The notes: generated by a model from the letters alone, not told the origin. Positions 45,055 to 54,654 are shown, counted from the stretch's first letter. The stretch: DNA of 64,000 bases from Micromonospora polyrhachis (GCF_014203835.1 NZ_JACHJW010000001.1:2441176-2505175), one strand, 5' to 3'. Numbers and translations are program-made.

Positions 45055-45700
45055 GAACACCCCAGGGGGCCGGGAGGCCCAGCCGGTCACGCAGCTGGGC
45101 GGCGGTCAGGTCTGCACCGTAGACGGGCGTACCAGGTTGTTGGCGACGACCGCCAGTGGCCAGCATGCCGACGTCGACCGGGTCGAACCCGAGCAGTTCG
45201 ACGAGGTCGAAGACCGTACGCTTGGCCCGTTCGTCGTCGCCGGAGACCGGGAGCGCGTAGCGGAACTGGGCCGAGGACTGCCGGCCGAAGTCACGCAGGT
45301 GCTCCCAGTACATGGTGTTGAACGTCTTGATCACGTAAGCGTCGCGCAGGTGTGCCTGGACCAGCTCACTGGAGGTGGTCTCGTCCCGGTCCAACTCCGG
45401 GAGGTGCCCGTCGCGCTCCGGGTAGTAGTTGGTGGTGTCGATCACCGTCTTGTCCGCCGTACCGGCCACGGGTAGCTCGGCGTAGCGGCCGAACGGCACC
45501 GACACGATCACCAGGTCGCCACCCTGGGCCGCCTCCTCGGCGGTGACCGCCCGGCCCCCCGCACCGACGAGATCGTCGACCAGGTCGACCAGGGTCTGCG
45601 GGCCGCGTGAGTTGGCGATCAGGATCTCGTGCCCGTGTTTCGCCAGCAGCCGGGCCAGGGTGCCGCCGACGTGGCCCGCGCCGATGATGCCGATCCGCAT
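45014..45700 (-). CDS. NADPH-dependent F420 reductase-like protein
   Basis: ATG 45700 starts MRIGIIGAGHVGGTLARLLA, a Rossmann nucleotide site, with IANSRGPQTLVDLVDDLVGA giving the NADP-type loop and VIDTTNYYPERDGHLPELDR and VIKTFNTMYWEHLRDFGRQ after it. The 228-residue length fits the F420-dependent NADP oxidoreductase family (which also contains reductases not using F420). Electron transfer between NADPH and F420 or a related dinucleotide reduction is likely. Confidence 0.88.
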   Translation of the reverse strand: MRIGIIGAGHVGGTLARLLAKHGHEILIANSRGPQTLVDLVDDLVGAGGRAVTAEEAAQGGDLVIVSVPFGRYAELPVAGTADKTVIDTTNYYPERDGHLPELDRDETTSSELVQAHLRDAYVIKTFNTMYWEHLRDFGRQSSAQFRYALPVSGDDERAKRTVFDLVELLGFDPVDVGMLATGGRRQQPGTPVYGADLTAAQLRDRLGLPAPWGVPTPPGGVGSVRRG

Positions 45701-45845
45701 GGAGCGGCTTACCCGGCCCTCCGGGTGGCAAACGGTACGCCGAACCGATCCCGCGAACCGCTCCGGGCAGAAGACCACACCGGGCAACGCGCTCCGGTCC
45801 CGACATCGACTCCCTCTCGAACACCCCTTCGATCGGGAGAGACGA

Positions 45846-48800
45846 ATGACGAGATGGAGACGGATGGTCCGGCGCGGGTCGGTTCCCGTCCTGGCCCTGT
45901 CCCTGGCAATGGGCGGTGCCGTACCGGCCACTGCCAGGGACAGGGCCACCGGCGGCCCTTCGGGTCCCCGTCCGGCGGCGGGTACGGGTGCCGACGAGCG
46001 GATCGTGACGCTGCTGACCGGCGACCGCGTACGGGTCAACGATGGCAGCTATCTGGTGGAGCCCGGCCCGGGACGCCAGAAGATGATCTTCCACCAGCAG
46101 CGGGTGGACGACCGCGACTACGTGATTCCCGCCGACGCGCTCGGCCTGGTCGGCTCGAAACGACTGGACCGCCGCCTGTTCGACATCACCACCCTGCTGG
46201 AGATGGGCTACGACGACCAGGCAACGGCTGACCTGCCGCTGCTGGTGATCCCGGGGGCGGGCACCGAAGCCGCCGTCGCGTCGGCCGGCACCGGTCGGCG
46301 GGTGGTCCGCGAACTGCCCAGCGTCAAGGGTCACGCGGTGCGCGTCGCCAAGCCCGAGACCGGCCGGTACTGGGCGGAACTCTCGGGCACCATGACACCG
46401 GGTGCGCGCGGCAGCGCACCAGCCACCCGGGTCTGGCTGGACGGCCGCCGCAAGGTGAGCCTCGACAAGAGCGTGTCGCAGGTGGGCGCACCCAGCGTAT
46501 GGCAGGCCGGGCACACCGGTCGGGGGGTGAAGGTCGCCGTACTCGACACCGGCATCGACTCGGCGCATCCGGACTTCGCCGGGCGGATCGCCGAGACCCG
46601 CAACTTCACCGAGGACCCGGACACCAACGACCTCGTCGGTCACGGCACGCACGTGGCGTCGATCATCGCCGGCTCGGGCGCGGCCTCCGGCGGAAAGTAC
46701 AAGGGCGTCGCCCCGGACGCGACCCTGCTGGCCGGCAAGGTCTGCACCTGGGACGGCTGCTCCGACTCGGCGATCATGGCCGGTATGGAGTGGGCCGCCA
46801 CCAGCGGGGCCAGGGTGGTCAACCTCAGCCTGAGCGGTGGCGACACCCCCGAACTGGACCCCGTGGAGGAGGCGGTCAACAACCTGACCGCCCAGCACGG
46901 CACGCTCTTCGTCGTCGCCGCCGGCAACGAGGGCCCCGCCTCGGGTACGGTCGGCTCGCCGGCCAGCGCCGACGCGGCCCTGGCGGTGGGCGCGGTGGAC
47001 GCCAACGACGACCTCGCCGTGTTTTCCAGCCGGGGACCGAGGTCGGTTGGCGGCGCGATCAAGCCGGAGATCACGGCTCCGGGGGTGGACATCGTTGCCG
47101 CCCGAGCTGCCGGCTTCCAACCGGACGATCCGGTCGGCGACTCGTATGCCCGCCTGTCCGGCACCTCCATGGCCGCCCCGCACGTCGCCGGAGCCGCCGC
47201 ACTGCTGGCCCAGCAGCACACCGACTGGCGCTCCGCCGGCCTGAAGGCGACCCTGATGGGTGCGGCGGTGCCGAACCCGGAGCTGACCGTGCATGAGCAG
47301 GGGGCGGGCCGGCTCGACGTGGCCGCCGCGTCGACGCGTACGGTCCGGGTCGAGCCGGCCACCATGGACCTTGGCCTACAGCGCTGGCCGCACACCGACG
47401 ACCAACCGGTGAACCGTACGCTGACGTACCACAACTCCGGCAGCGCGCCGGTCACGTTGGCCCTCGCCGCCGAGATCACCGGCCCGGACGGCAAGGCCGC
47501 ACCCGCCAACATGTTCCAGGTGCAGCCGAGCCAGCTCACCGTGCCGGCCGGTGGCAGCGCCACGGCCACCCTCACCGCGGACACCCGGGTCTCCGGCGCC
47601 GAGGGCGTCTACCTCGGTAGCGTGCTGGCGACCGCGACCGGCGCATCGCTGCGTACCCTGCTCGTCGTCGACCGCGAGCTGGAGAGCTACGACCTCACGC
47701 TGACCCACCTCGACCGTACGGGCGCGCCGACCCCGGCCTACTCCACGGTCCTGGATGGCGTCACCGCCTCCGGTGCGGCGTGGCCCCACGACCCGGACGG
47801 CACGGTCACGGTACGGCTGCCCACGGGCCGCTACCACCTGACCAGCACGATCAGGGGCGAGTCCGACAGCAGCCTGTTGACCCAACCGGAGTTGAACCTC
47901 ACCGGTGACACCACGATTACGCTCGACGCCCGGACGGCCCAGCGTAGCGCCACCGTCTCGGTGCCCCACCCGGGCGCAGAGTCGATCGGATCGGCCATCG
48001 GCTTCTACCGGCACCTACCGGACGGCACCCTCACCAGCACTTCGTTGTTCACCCAGGGCGGTGGTTTCGAGCCGCTGTACACCGCGCACCTGGGCGCCGC
48101 CCTACCTGCCGACCAGATGAGGGGTCGGGTGCTGAGTTGGTGGGGCGAGCCCGCCGCCAACGGCGTTGGTTTCTCGCACGTCTACAACCTGGCCTGGTAT
48201 CCGCCGGGGCGGCTGCCCACCGGGTTCAACCGGCAGGTCCAACATGGCGAACTGGCGGTGGTCCAGGCGAAGCACCGCGTCGCGCAGACCGTGCAGAAGA
48301 TGACCGGGCCTTCGCTGCCCGACTTCCTGGACTCCTGGCGCGGGGGCAGTCTGGTCGCCCCGCCGGGCGACCGGACCGAGTACTACACGACCGAGGGTGG
48401 CGTCCGATGGTCCTCGGAGATCTGGGGCGGCGACATCGGTCAGGAGTCCGCGCCGACCGCCTACCCGGTCGGGGAACAGACCGAGCAGTGGCTGGCGGCC
48501 CCGTTCGGTCCGGGCTTCGCCGCGCCAGCGATCCAGGGCAATTCGTGGATGTCCCGTACCGGGGACAGGATGTGGCTGATCCCGCCGATGTTCGCCGATC
48601 GGACGCTTCACCACACCGGCTCTGCCGATTACGAGTCGCGCCGGCGGGCTCTCTATCGCAACGGCGTGGCGGTGCCGCTGAACGACAACGGGGAATACGA
48701 CGTGCCGCCGGAGGCGGCCAACTACCGGTTCGAGGCCGAGGACAACCGGATCGCCGGGGCGGAGCTCTCCACCCGGGTCAGCGCGACCTGGACGTTCCGT

Positions 48801-49157
48801 TCCGGGCACGTGTCAGGCGGCAAGACGGCCCACCTGCCGGTCATGGCCGTACGGTCGATGCCGGCGCTGGACGAGCAGGACGCGGCTCCGGCCGGTCAGC
48901 GGTTCCGCTTTCCGGTGACCGTACAGCGGCAATCCGGGGCACCGGGGGCAACCGTCGTGGGCCTGACCCTCGACATCTCCTATGACGGCGGTAGGACGTG
49001 GCAGCCCGCCCGTCTGGTCCGAAACGGCAACAACTGGACCGCCACCGTGGACCACCCGGCCGGTAACGGGTTCGCCTCGCTTCGGGCGTTCGCCGTGGAC
49101 TCGGCCGGCAACACGGTACGCCAGACGATCATCGACGCGTACCGACTGAAGGGATGA
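45846..49157 (+). CDS. Large secreted subtilisin-family protease
   Basis: GGGAGAG precedes ATG 45846; the frame upstream is not used. The 1103-residue precursor has a signal peptide (to about residue 30, PATA-RDR), a propeptide region (about 50-205) and an S8 catalytic domain with Asp234 (VAVLDTGID), His266 (GHGTHVAS), Asn361 (AAGNEG) and Ser441 (GTSMAAPHVAG). The last 600 residues are beta-rich, with a DUF-like domain after the catalytic part. It is an extracellular protease. The sigma factor gene follows after 7 bases. Confidence 0.94.
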   Translation: MTRWRRMVRRGSVPVLALSLAMGGAVPATARDRATGGPSGPRPAAGTGADERIVTLLTGDRVRVNDGSYLVEPGPGRQKMIFHQQRVDDRDYVIPADALGLVGSKRLDRRLFDITTLLEMGYDDQATADLPLLVIPGAGTEAAVASAGTGRRVVRELPSVKGHAVRVAKPETGRYWAELSGTMTPGARGSAPATRVWLDGRRKVSLDKSVSQVGAPSVWQAGHTGRGVKVAVLDTGIDSAHPDFAGRIAETRNFTEDPDTNDLVGHGTHVASIIAGSGAASGGKYKGVAPDATLLAGKVCTWDGCSDSAIMAGMEWAATSGARVVNLSLSGGDTPELDPVEEAVNNLTAQHGTLFVVAAGNEGPASGTVGSPASADAALAVGAVDANDDLAVFSSRGPRSVGGAIKPEITAPGVDIVAARAAGFQPDDPVGDSYARLSGTSMAAPHVAGAAALLAQQHTDWRSAGLKATLMGAAVPNPELTVHEQGAGRLDVAAASTRTVRVEPATMDLGLQRWPHTDDQPVNRTLTYHNSGSAPVTLALAAEITGPDGKAAPANMFQVQPSQLTVPAGGSATATLTADTRVSGAEGVYLGSVLATATGASLRTLLVVDRELESYDLTLTHLDRTGAPTPAYSTVLDGVTASGAAWPHDPDGTVTVRLPTGRYHLTSTIRGESDSSLLTQPELNLTGDTTITLDARTAQRSATVSVPHPGAESIGSAIGFYRHLPDGTLTSTSLFTQGGGFEPLYTAHLGAALPADQMRGRVLSWWGEPAANGVGFSHVYNLAWYPPGRLPTGFNRQVQHGELAVVQAKHRVAQTVQKMTGPSLPDFLDSWRGGSLVAPPGDRTEYYTTEGGVRWSSEIWGGDIGQESAPTAYPVGEQTEQWLAAPFGPGFAAPAIQGNSWMSRTGDRMWLIPPMFADRTLHHTGSADYESRRRALYRNGVAVPLNDNGEYDVPPEAANYRFEAEDNRIAGAELSTRVSATWTFRSGHVSGGKTAHLPVMAVRSMPALDEQDAAPAGQRFRFPVTVQRQSGAPGATVVGLTLDISYDGGRTWQPARLVRNGNNWTATVDHPAGNGFASLRAFAVDSAGNTVRQTIIDAYRLKG

Positions 49158-49164
49158 CCTGCGG

Positions 49165-49680
49165 GTGCTGTTCCGAAAAAGCGACAAGGCGGCGGCCGAC
49201 GAGGAGTACACCGAGTACGTCCGCGCCACGATGGACCGTTGGCGTCGGGTGGCGTACCTGATGGCCGGCGACTGGGACCGAGGGGACGACGTCCTCCAGC
49301 AGGTGCTGACCGAGCTCTACCGAAAGTGGAACCGGGCGCGGCAGGCAGAGAGTGTCGACGCGCTCGTCCGGACGATGCTGATGCGTCGGTTCATCGACGG
49401 GCAGCGGCTCGGTTGGGCCCGGGTCCGGCTCGGCACCGAACTACCGGAACGGGCCGCGACCGAGGGGATGGACCTCACCGACCGGCTGGACCTGATGACC
49501 GCACTGCGGCAGGTGGCCCCCCGGCAACGCGCCGTCCTGGTCCTGCGCTACCTCCACGACCTGTCGGTCGAGGAGACGGCAAAGGCGTTGAACTGCTCAA
49601 TCGGCACGGTCAAGAGCCAGACAGTGAAGGGTCTGGAGAAGATGCGCCGCCTGCTTCCGTCACCCGTCAGCACGCGCTGA
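49165..49680 (+). CDS. SigE-family ECF RNA polymerase sigma factor
   Basis: GTG 49165 opens a 171-residue protein with region 2 (YVRATMDRWRRVAYLMAGDW, DRGDDVLQQVLTELYRKW) and region 4 (VAPRQRAVLVLRYLHDLSVE, LNCSIGTVKSQTVKGLEKMR). It belongs to the actinobacterial SigE-like group. It lies between a secreted protease and a membrane protein and is probably co-transcribed with both. The membrane protein that follows may control it. Confidence 0.93.
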   Translation: MLFRKSDKAAADEEYTEYVRATMDRWRRVAYLMAGDWDRGDDVLQQVLTELYRKWNRARQAESVDALVRTMLMRRFIDGQRLGWARVRLGTELPERAATEGMDLTDRLDLMTALRQVAPRQRAVLVLRYLHDLSVEETAKALNCSIGTVKSQTVKGLEKMRRLLPSPVSTR

Positions 49681-49690
49681 GGAGCCAGAG

Positions 49691-50875
49691 ATGATCGAAG
49701 AAGACAAGGAAATCACGCGGCTCATGCACGCCGACATCGAGGGAATCGAGGCACCCCGCTCGAAGTTCCTGGACGTGGACCAAGCGATGCGCACCGGCCG
49801 CCGCCAGCGCTGGTACGGCCCGACCGCCGGTGCCGCCGTACTGGTTGCCGCCCTCGCTGTCGGGGTGGCCGTCGTACCCGGTCAGCTCAGGAACGAGCCC
49901 GCCAGAAACGGCGGGACGAACATGGTCGCGGCGGGTGGCTACACGGTGCTGGCCGCGGAGTCGTCCGGGTTGGCCAGCCTGCCCCAGGCCCCGGCCGCGA
50001 TCGACCCGATGGGGCTGTACCTCAGGTTCGGGTGGTTGCCTGACGGCTACGACCACCGGCAGTACCAGGCGGGTTTCGTTCCTGGCCGGACCGGCTCGGT
50101 CGCCTACCTGTCGGCGGATCAGGACCGGGATGCCAACTCCCCCAGGGGGAACTTCTCGGTCACCCTCTATCCGCGTGGGGTCACCCCGGATGCGCCGCAG
50201 CGGGACGACCGTAGTCGCGGCACCGAACTCGACGCCACGGCCGCCAAGTCGGTCAACGACAACGCCGCGTCGTGGATCATCTACAGCGACGGCGAGGGGC
50301 AGGAGACCTTCCTGCGCTGGCGGTACGCCCCCAACGGCTGGGCCCAACTCCGGTTCATGGGCAAGGACCCGAGCCTGGACGTCAAGGCCACCGCACACAA
50401 GATCGCCAGTTCGATGGAGCTGAGCACCAGCGAGAAGGTCCCGCTGCCGGTCCGGGTGGCCTCGTTGCTGTCGATCGGCTTCCAGCCAGTCAACGTGAGC
50501 ATCTCCGACTCCGTACGGTCCCCCCGTTCCTGGTACGCCTCGGTCACGCTGAGCCCGAGGATCGACCCGGCACAGCCGCTCACGAACACGGTGGACATCA
50601 GCGTCTCCCCGTACAAGGAGGAGAAGGACCGGACCGAGAAGGAGAAGTTGGCTCCGGCACCCAACACCATCATCGATGGGCAGCCGGCATACCGGTTCCC
50701 CCTCCGGGGTCCCGCCACGACGGTGCGGGTCGGTAGGAGCGGAGGGGCGCTGGTCGAAGTGACCAGCAACTTCTCGGCGTCCATCGCTCCCCACCCCACG
50801 GGGACGCTGATGATGTACCGGAGGCTGGAGTTGGTCGACAATCCGGTGGACTGGTCAAGCCACCTGAAGGGCTGA
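49691..50875 (+). CDS. Membrane protein following the sigma factor, possible anti-sigma or sensor
   Basis: ATG 49691 starts 10 bases after the sigma gene, with GAGGAGCCAGAG upstream. The 394-residue protein has a short N-terminal cytoplasmic part (MIEEDKEITRLMHADIEGIE), one membrane helix (about 47-66: AAVLVAALAVGVAVVPGQL) and a 320-residue external domain. This is the layout of actinobacterial anti-sigma-type proteins, although no zinc HxxxCxxC motif is present. A role in sensing is an inference from gene order. Confidence 0.7.
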   Translation: MIEEDKEITRLMHADIEGIEAPRSKFLDVDQAMRTGRRQRWYGPTAGAAVLVAALAVGVAVVPGQLRNEPARNGGTNMVAAGGYTVLAAESSGLASLPQAPAAIDPMGLYLRFGWLPDGYDHRQYQAGFVPGRTGSVAYLSADQDRDANSPRGNFSVTLYPRGVTPDAPQRDDRSRGTELDATAAKSVNDNAASWIIYSDGEGQETFLRWRYAPNGWAQLRFMGKDPSLDVKATAHKIASSMELSTSEKVPLPVRVASLLSIGFQPVNVSISDSVRSPRSWYASVTLSPRIDPAQPLTNTVDISVSPYKEEKDRTEKEKLAPAPNTIIDGQPAYRFPLRGPATTVRVGRSGGALVEVTSNFSASIAPHPTGTLMMYRRLELVDNPVDWSSHLKG

Positions 50876-50892
50876 GCCCGCCGACGAACACG

Positions 50893-50928
50893 GTGGTGGC
50901 CCGCCGGCTGATGCCGGCGGGCCACCAC
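50893..50928. terminator. Bidirectional terminator
   Basis: A perfect 16-base stem (GTGGTGGCCCGCCGGC with its complement at 50913-50928) closes a TGAT loop. It lies 18 bases after the end of the plus-strand gene at 50875 and 28 bases from the end of the minus-strand gene at 50956. Strong GC hairpins without a U-run are typical of actinomycete terminators between convergent genes. Confidence 0.9.
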
Positions 50929-50955
50929 GCCCCCTACCCCCCGGTGGTACGCCGA

Positions 50956-52140
50956 TCAGGAGAAACTCGCCCCGATGATCCGTTGTGCGGCAGCGGGCAT
51001 CTCGCCACCCATGTGGATCGTGTTCACCGAGTAGACCAGGCGCCGGGACAGGTCCTTCGTGGCGCCCATGCCGTTGTTGTAGCCCGGCCGGTCACCGGAC
51101 TTGCCCCACAGGGTCAGCGGACCGAGCGGAATGGCCATGAGGCCGGCACTGTGGGTGGCCGGCTGGTCGTTGGTCGGGTCGTCGTCACCGTCGTAGACCG
51201 GCACCGCCGGCACGCTGAACATCAGCTCCAACTGCGCTGCCGGCACCAGCCGGCCACTGAACAGTTCGACGATGAACTTGTCGAGGTCCGCTGCGGTCGA
51301 GACGATCGACGCGGCCGACCACTGCAGGGACGGGTTCGCCTCGGTGATGTCCACCCACCGGGTGCCCTCGGCGGTCTCCACCGCCTCGTAACCCCGGGCG
51401 TGCGGGCCGTGGATTCGCCGGTCGTCACTGGGTGCGGTGGTGCCGGTCAGCCCCAGCGGCCGGATGATCCGGTTGGTGACCTCCCGCTCCCAACTCCGTC
51501 CGGTGACCTTCTCGATCAGCAGGCCGGCGAGTATGTAGTCGGCGTTGCCGTACCGCTGCTTGGTGCCGGGTGGGAACGCCAGCGGCTTGGTCAGGTCGAG
51601 TTGGCTGCCCGGCTCCCAGTGGTCGTAGCGGTGCGCGAAGAACCAGTCCGGGTCCTTGTGCGGCACGCCCTTGCCGTTGATCCCGCTGGTGTAGGTCAGG
51701 ACCTGCCGGACCGTGATCGTCGGGTAGTCGGCGGGCAGGTATCCGGGCAGGTAGTGCTGCACCGACCGGTCGAGGTCGAGTTCGCCATCGGCGACCAGTT
51801 GCAGTGCGACCACGGCGGTGAAGGTCTTGGTCATCGAGCCGATCCGGAACCGGCCGTCCTGTGGCACCGGCCGCCCGGTGCGCAGGTCGGCGACCCCGGA
51901 GGTGCCCTGCCAGCAGCCGGCCGAACCACGGATCTGCACCAGCGCCCCGGTGACCTCGTCGTTGGGCAGGTTGGCGATGGCGGCGGACAGTTTCTCGGCC
52001 GAGAGCCGGGGCAGGGTGGTCGGCGCGGTCGGTTCCGTCGAGCATCGGCCCTTCGGGCCGGCGACGGCGGGGGCGGCCAGGCCGACGGAGGCGACCGTGG
52101 TGGCGGCCAGTACGGCGAGCGCGCGGCGCGGCGTTTTCAT
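50956..52140 (-). CDS. Secreted serine hydrolase (class C beta-lactamase/DD-peptidase family)
   Basis: ATG 52140 gives 394 residues with a signal peptide (LAVLAATTVASVGLAAPAVA). Catalytic motifs are SMTK (Ser102, Lys105) and YGN (Tyr197, Asn199); the third box reads WGKSGDRPGY in place of the usual HxG or KTG. LQLVADGELDLDRSVQHYLP is the family hallmark. It probably acts as a D,D-carboxypeptidase or an esterase outside the cell; beta-lactamase activity is possible but not indicated. Confidence 0.93.
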   Translation of the reverse strand: MKTPRRALAVLAATTVASVGLAAPAVAGPKGRCSTEPTAPTTLPRLSAEKLSAAIANLPNDEVTGALVQIRGSAGCWQGTSGVADLRTGRPVPQDGRFRIGSMTKTFTAVVALQLVADGELDLDRSVQHYLPGYLPADYPTITVRQVLTYTSGINGKGVPHKDPDWFFAHRYDHWEPGSQLDLTKPLAFPPGTKQRYGNADYILAGLLIEKVTGRSWEREVTNRIIRPLGLTGTTAPSDDRRIHGPHARGYEAVETAEGTRWVDITEANPSLQWSAASIVSTAADLDKFIVELFSGRLVPAAQLELMFSVPAVPVYDGDDDPTNDQPATHSAGLMAIPLGPLTLWGKSGDRPGYNNGMGATKDLSRRLVYSVNTIHMGGEMPAAAQRIIGASFS

Positions 52141-52231
52141 GATCTGGAGCTTGCCGGCCGGGACCGGTACGGGTCATCGGGGAATCCGCCCACCGCAGCC
52201 CGGATAATTCTCTGGGGGATGTCCCGGAGGA

Positions 52232-52906
52232 CTACGCCCGGGTGGCCGGGGCTGTCCCGGAGAGGTGTTCGGCGAACCAGGCCGCTGCCTCGTCGGCCAC
52301 CTGCTCCAATGTGCCCGGTTCCTCGAACAGGTGGGTCGCCCCCGGCACCACGTGCAACTCGGAGAACCCACCCAGTGCCGCGCGCGCCTGCTCGTTGAGT
52401 TCCAGCACCTGCTCGTCCCGGCCGCCCACCAGCAGCAGGGTCGCCGCCCGTACCTCGGGTAGGTCCGGACCGGCCAGGTCCGGACGCCCGCCCCGGGACA
52501 CCACCGCGGGTACGTCCTCCGGCCGGGCCGCCGCCGTCACCAGCGCTGCCGCCGCGCCGGTGCTCGCCCCGAAGAGCCCGACCGGCAGCGGTTCGCCGGC
52601 CTGCCCGGAGCGAAGCCAGTCCACGATGCCGACCAGCCGGTCGGAGAGCAGACCGATGTCGAAGCGCAGTTCGGCAGTCTGCTCGTCCACAAGTTCCTCG
52701 TCGGGGGTGAGCAGGTCGACCAGTACGGTGCCCAGGCTGTGTTGTTGGAGCGCCCCGGCGACCGCGACGTTGCGCGGGCTGTGCCGGGAACTGCCACTGC
52801 CGTGCGCGAAGAGTACGACTCCCGCCGCCCCGGGCGGGGTGGTCAGCTCCGCCGACAGGCGTACCCCGGCGGTGGGAATCATCGTCTCGGTCATTCCATC
52901 GCCCAT
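52232..52906 (-). CDS. Dienelactone-hydrolase-like alpha/beta hydrolase
   Basis: GGGAGG lies 7 bases before ATG 52906; ATG 52894 is an alternative. The 224-residue protein has the oxyanion-loop sequence VLFAHGSGSSRHSPRNVAVA, the nucleophile in LFGASTGAAAA, an Asp in LLVGGRDEQVLEL and His in VVPGATHLFEEPG. This is a small alpha/beta hydrolase often annotated as a phosphoribosyltransferase-linked or dienelactone hydrolase-type enzyme. Substrate unknown. Confidence 0.9.
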   Translation of the reverse strand: MGDGMTETMIPTAGVRLSAELTTPPGAAGVVLFAHGSGSSRHSPRNVAVAGALQQHSLGTVLVDLLTPDEELVDEQTAELRFDIGLLSDRLVGIVDWLRSGQAGEPLPVGLFGASTGAAAALVTAAARPEDVPAVVSRGGRPDLAGPDLPEVRAATLLLVGGRDEQVLELNEQARAALGGFSELHVVPGATHLFEEPGTLEQVADEAAAWFAEHLSGTAPATRA

Positions 52907-53035
52907 GCCCCGGCCTCCCTCTTTACCGGCTGTCCACCGGTCGTCACGACCGGACCCGACTACCCGCCGACACGGGAGTCAGTCACCCGACCAGGCTCGG
53001 GCCTGGGTCGGCGGGGGTTTGCCGACGGGCGCGCC

Positions 53036-53140
53036 GGGAACGCCGGCCAGGCAGTCGGCCGGGAACGCCGGCCGGGGAAACACCAGCCAGGCAGTCGGCC
53101 GGGAACGCCGGCCGGGGAAACACCGGTCAGGCAGTCGGCC
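53036..53140. repeat. 40-bp tandem repeat (two full units and a partial one)
   Basis: Units at 53061-53100 and 53101-53140, beginning GGGAACGCCGGCCGGGGAAA, differ at two positions; a shorter copy lacking the middle starts near 53036. They lie between the hydrolase gene (start 52906) and the small gene at 53216. The 310-base gap otherwise holds no gene. Open frames across it are products of the repeat. Confidence 0.9.
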
Positions 53141-53215
53141 GGCCGGGGTGGGCGAGCCCTCGGGCCGCTGTCTCCGTACCCGTCCGGATCCGTCGAACGA
53201 TCGTGAGGGACGCCC

Positions 53216-53407
53216 ATGACGCGCAAGAAGACCGCCAACGCCGAGCCGAGCGGAGCCAGCGCCAAGCCGGAGAAGGACGAGATCCAGGAACGCGCCGAGC
53301 GGCGGGACTGGGCCGACGAGGCCGCCGAGGCCCGTACGGCGGACGATCCACGGGCGGTGGCGCCGCACGACCAGTCCGGTGTGCCGTCGACCGGTGACCC
53401 CCTCTGA
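53216..53407 (+). CDS. Small charged hypothetical protein
   Basis: GAGGGA precedes ATG 53216 with 5-base spacing. The 63-residue protein (MTRKKTANAEPSGASAKPEK, DEIQERAERRDWADEAAEAR) is hydrophilic and likely disordered. Similar short proteins occur in other actinobacteria to my knowledge, with no known role. The ribosome site is the main support. Confidence 0.62.
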   Translation: MTRKKTANAEPSGASAKPEKDEIQERAERRDWADEAAEARTADDPRAVAPHDQSGVPSTGDPL

Positions 53408-53559
53408 CCGATGAACCGCTCTGAGGCGATACGACGCTTCACACACGACTTCTCCTTTTACCGCCGATTCATTCGCTTCGCCCGGTAGGCTGACCTGCGG
53501 TCGCCCCCCGAGCAGCTCTCCGTCAGCTGCCTGGGAGCTGGCCGACAGGAGGAACGTGC

Positions 53560-54582
53560 ATGTCCGTACCCGGACGTCCCCGGTCCCCACTGGCCCGGGC
53601 GCTGCTCTGTGTGACGAGTGTGTTGGCCGGGGCCGTCGTCGCCGCCGTACCCGCCGGGGCGACCCCGAGCCCCGGAGACGAGGGCGGCCCGCCGATGCTG
53701 CGGGAGGTGCTCGAATCCGCCGGGCGCAGCTACCTTGAGGCACGCACCGCGGTCACCAACTCGAACCGCCGCCACCAGGGGCTCGCCAACGACCTACGTG
53801 AGATCGAGCGACGCATCGCCGAACTGACCCCCGAGGTGGGGCTGATCGCCGCCAACGCCTACCGCACCGGCCGGCTCCGACCGGTCATGGTGCTGGTCGG
53901 CAGCAGTTCACCGGAGACCTACCTGCGGCGAGCCGAAAGCCTCGACCAGCTGGCGCTCCGCGACAACAGCCGGCTACACGAACTCCGCCAAGCCCGCAAA
54001 CGGGCCACCCGGGCGAAGATCGCGATCGACGCGGAACTCGCCGAGAAGCAGAAGCAGCTCTCCATCATGACGGTCCGCAAGCGGGAGGCCGAACGGGCCC
54101 TCACCCTGGTCGGCGGCGAGAGCACCGGCGGCTGGGTCGACGCCAGATCCCCGGTCGCCCGACCCGCCCCCCGGGGCCGGAACGGTTCCTGGCCTCGGGA
54201 GTCCTGCGACCGTAAGGACCCGACCACCTCCGGCTGCGTGACGCCCCGGATGCTGCACGCCCTGGCCGAGACCCAGCGCGCCGGCTTCACCCGGTACGTC
54301 GCCTGCTACCGCCCCGGCGGGCCGTACGAACACCCCAAGGGACGGGCCTGCGACTTCTCCAGCCAGCAGAAGGGCTTCGGCGGTGACGCCCGGGGCGACG
54401 ACCGGATCTACGGCAACAACCTCGCCGCCTTCCTGGTCCGCAACGCCGACCGGCTGGGCATCCTGTACGTCATCTGGTACCGCCAGATCTGGTTCCCGGC
54501 CACCGGTTGGCGCAAGTACAGCGCCGCGCACGGCGATCCGTCCAGTGACCACACCAATCACGTACACCTGTCGATGCTCTAG
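53560..54582 (+). CDS. Secreted coiled-coil protein with M15/VanY-like C-terminal domain
   Basis: AGGAGGAAC precedes ATG 53560. The 340-residue precursor has a signal peptide (ALLCVTSVLAGAVVAAVPAG), a long coiled coil (about 45-185) and a C-terminal domain with possible zinc ligands in the order His258 (EHPKGRACDF), Asp265 and His334/His336 (DHTNHVHLSML), plus Cys216, Cys226, Cys249 and Cys264 that could form disulphides. The layout resembles PcsB/RipA-like cell-wall hydrolases with a M15-type peptidase. Peptidoglycan cleavage in division or growth is likely but not shown. Confidence 0.85.
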   Translation: MSVPGRPRSPLARALLCVTSVLAGAVVAAVPAGATPSPGDEGGPPMLREVLESAGRSYLEARTAVTNSNRRHQGLANDLREIERRIAELTPEVGLIAANAYRTGRLRPVMVLVGSSSPETYLRRAESLDQLALRDNSRLHELRQARKRATRAKIAIDAELAEKQKQLSIMTVRKREAERALTLVGGESTGGWVDARSPVARPAPRGRNGSWPRESCDRKDPTTSGCVTPRMLHALAETQRAGFTRYVACYRPGGPYEHPKGRACDFSSQQKGFGGDARGDDRIYGNNLAAFLVRNADRLGILYVIWYRQIWFPATGWRKYSAAHGDPSSDHTNHVHLSML

Positions 54583-54654
54583 CCCGGAAGCAGCAGACCG
54601 GAACCCACCAACCCGAACCGTCACCAACCCGAGCCGCAGCGGCCGAACCCGCCG

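Noticed and set aside
45366-47294. 642-codon minus-strand frame opposite the subtilase
   Set aside because: Antisense of the protease gene; only its last part overlaps the real reductase gene in another frame.
52242-53219. 325-codon plus-strand frame across the 40-bp repeats
   Set aside because: It is antisense to the alpha/beta hydrolase and then runs through tandem repeats; no coding features.
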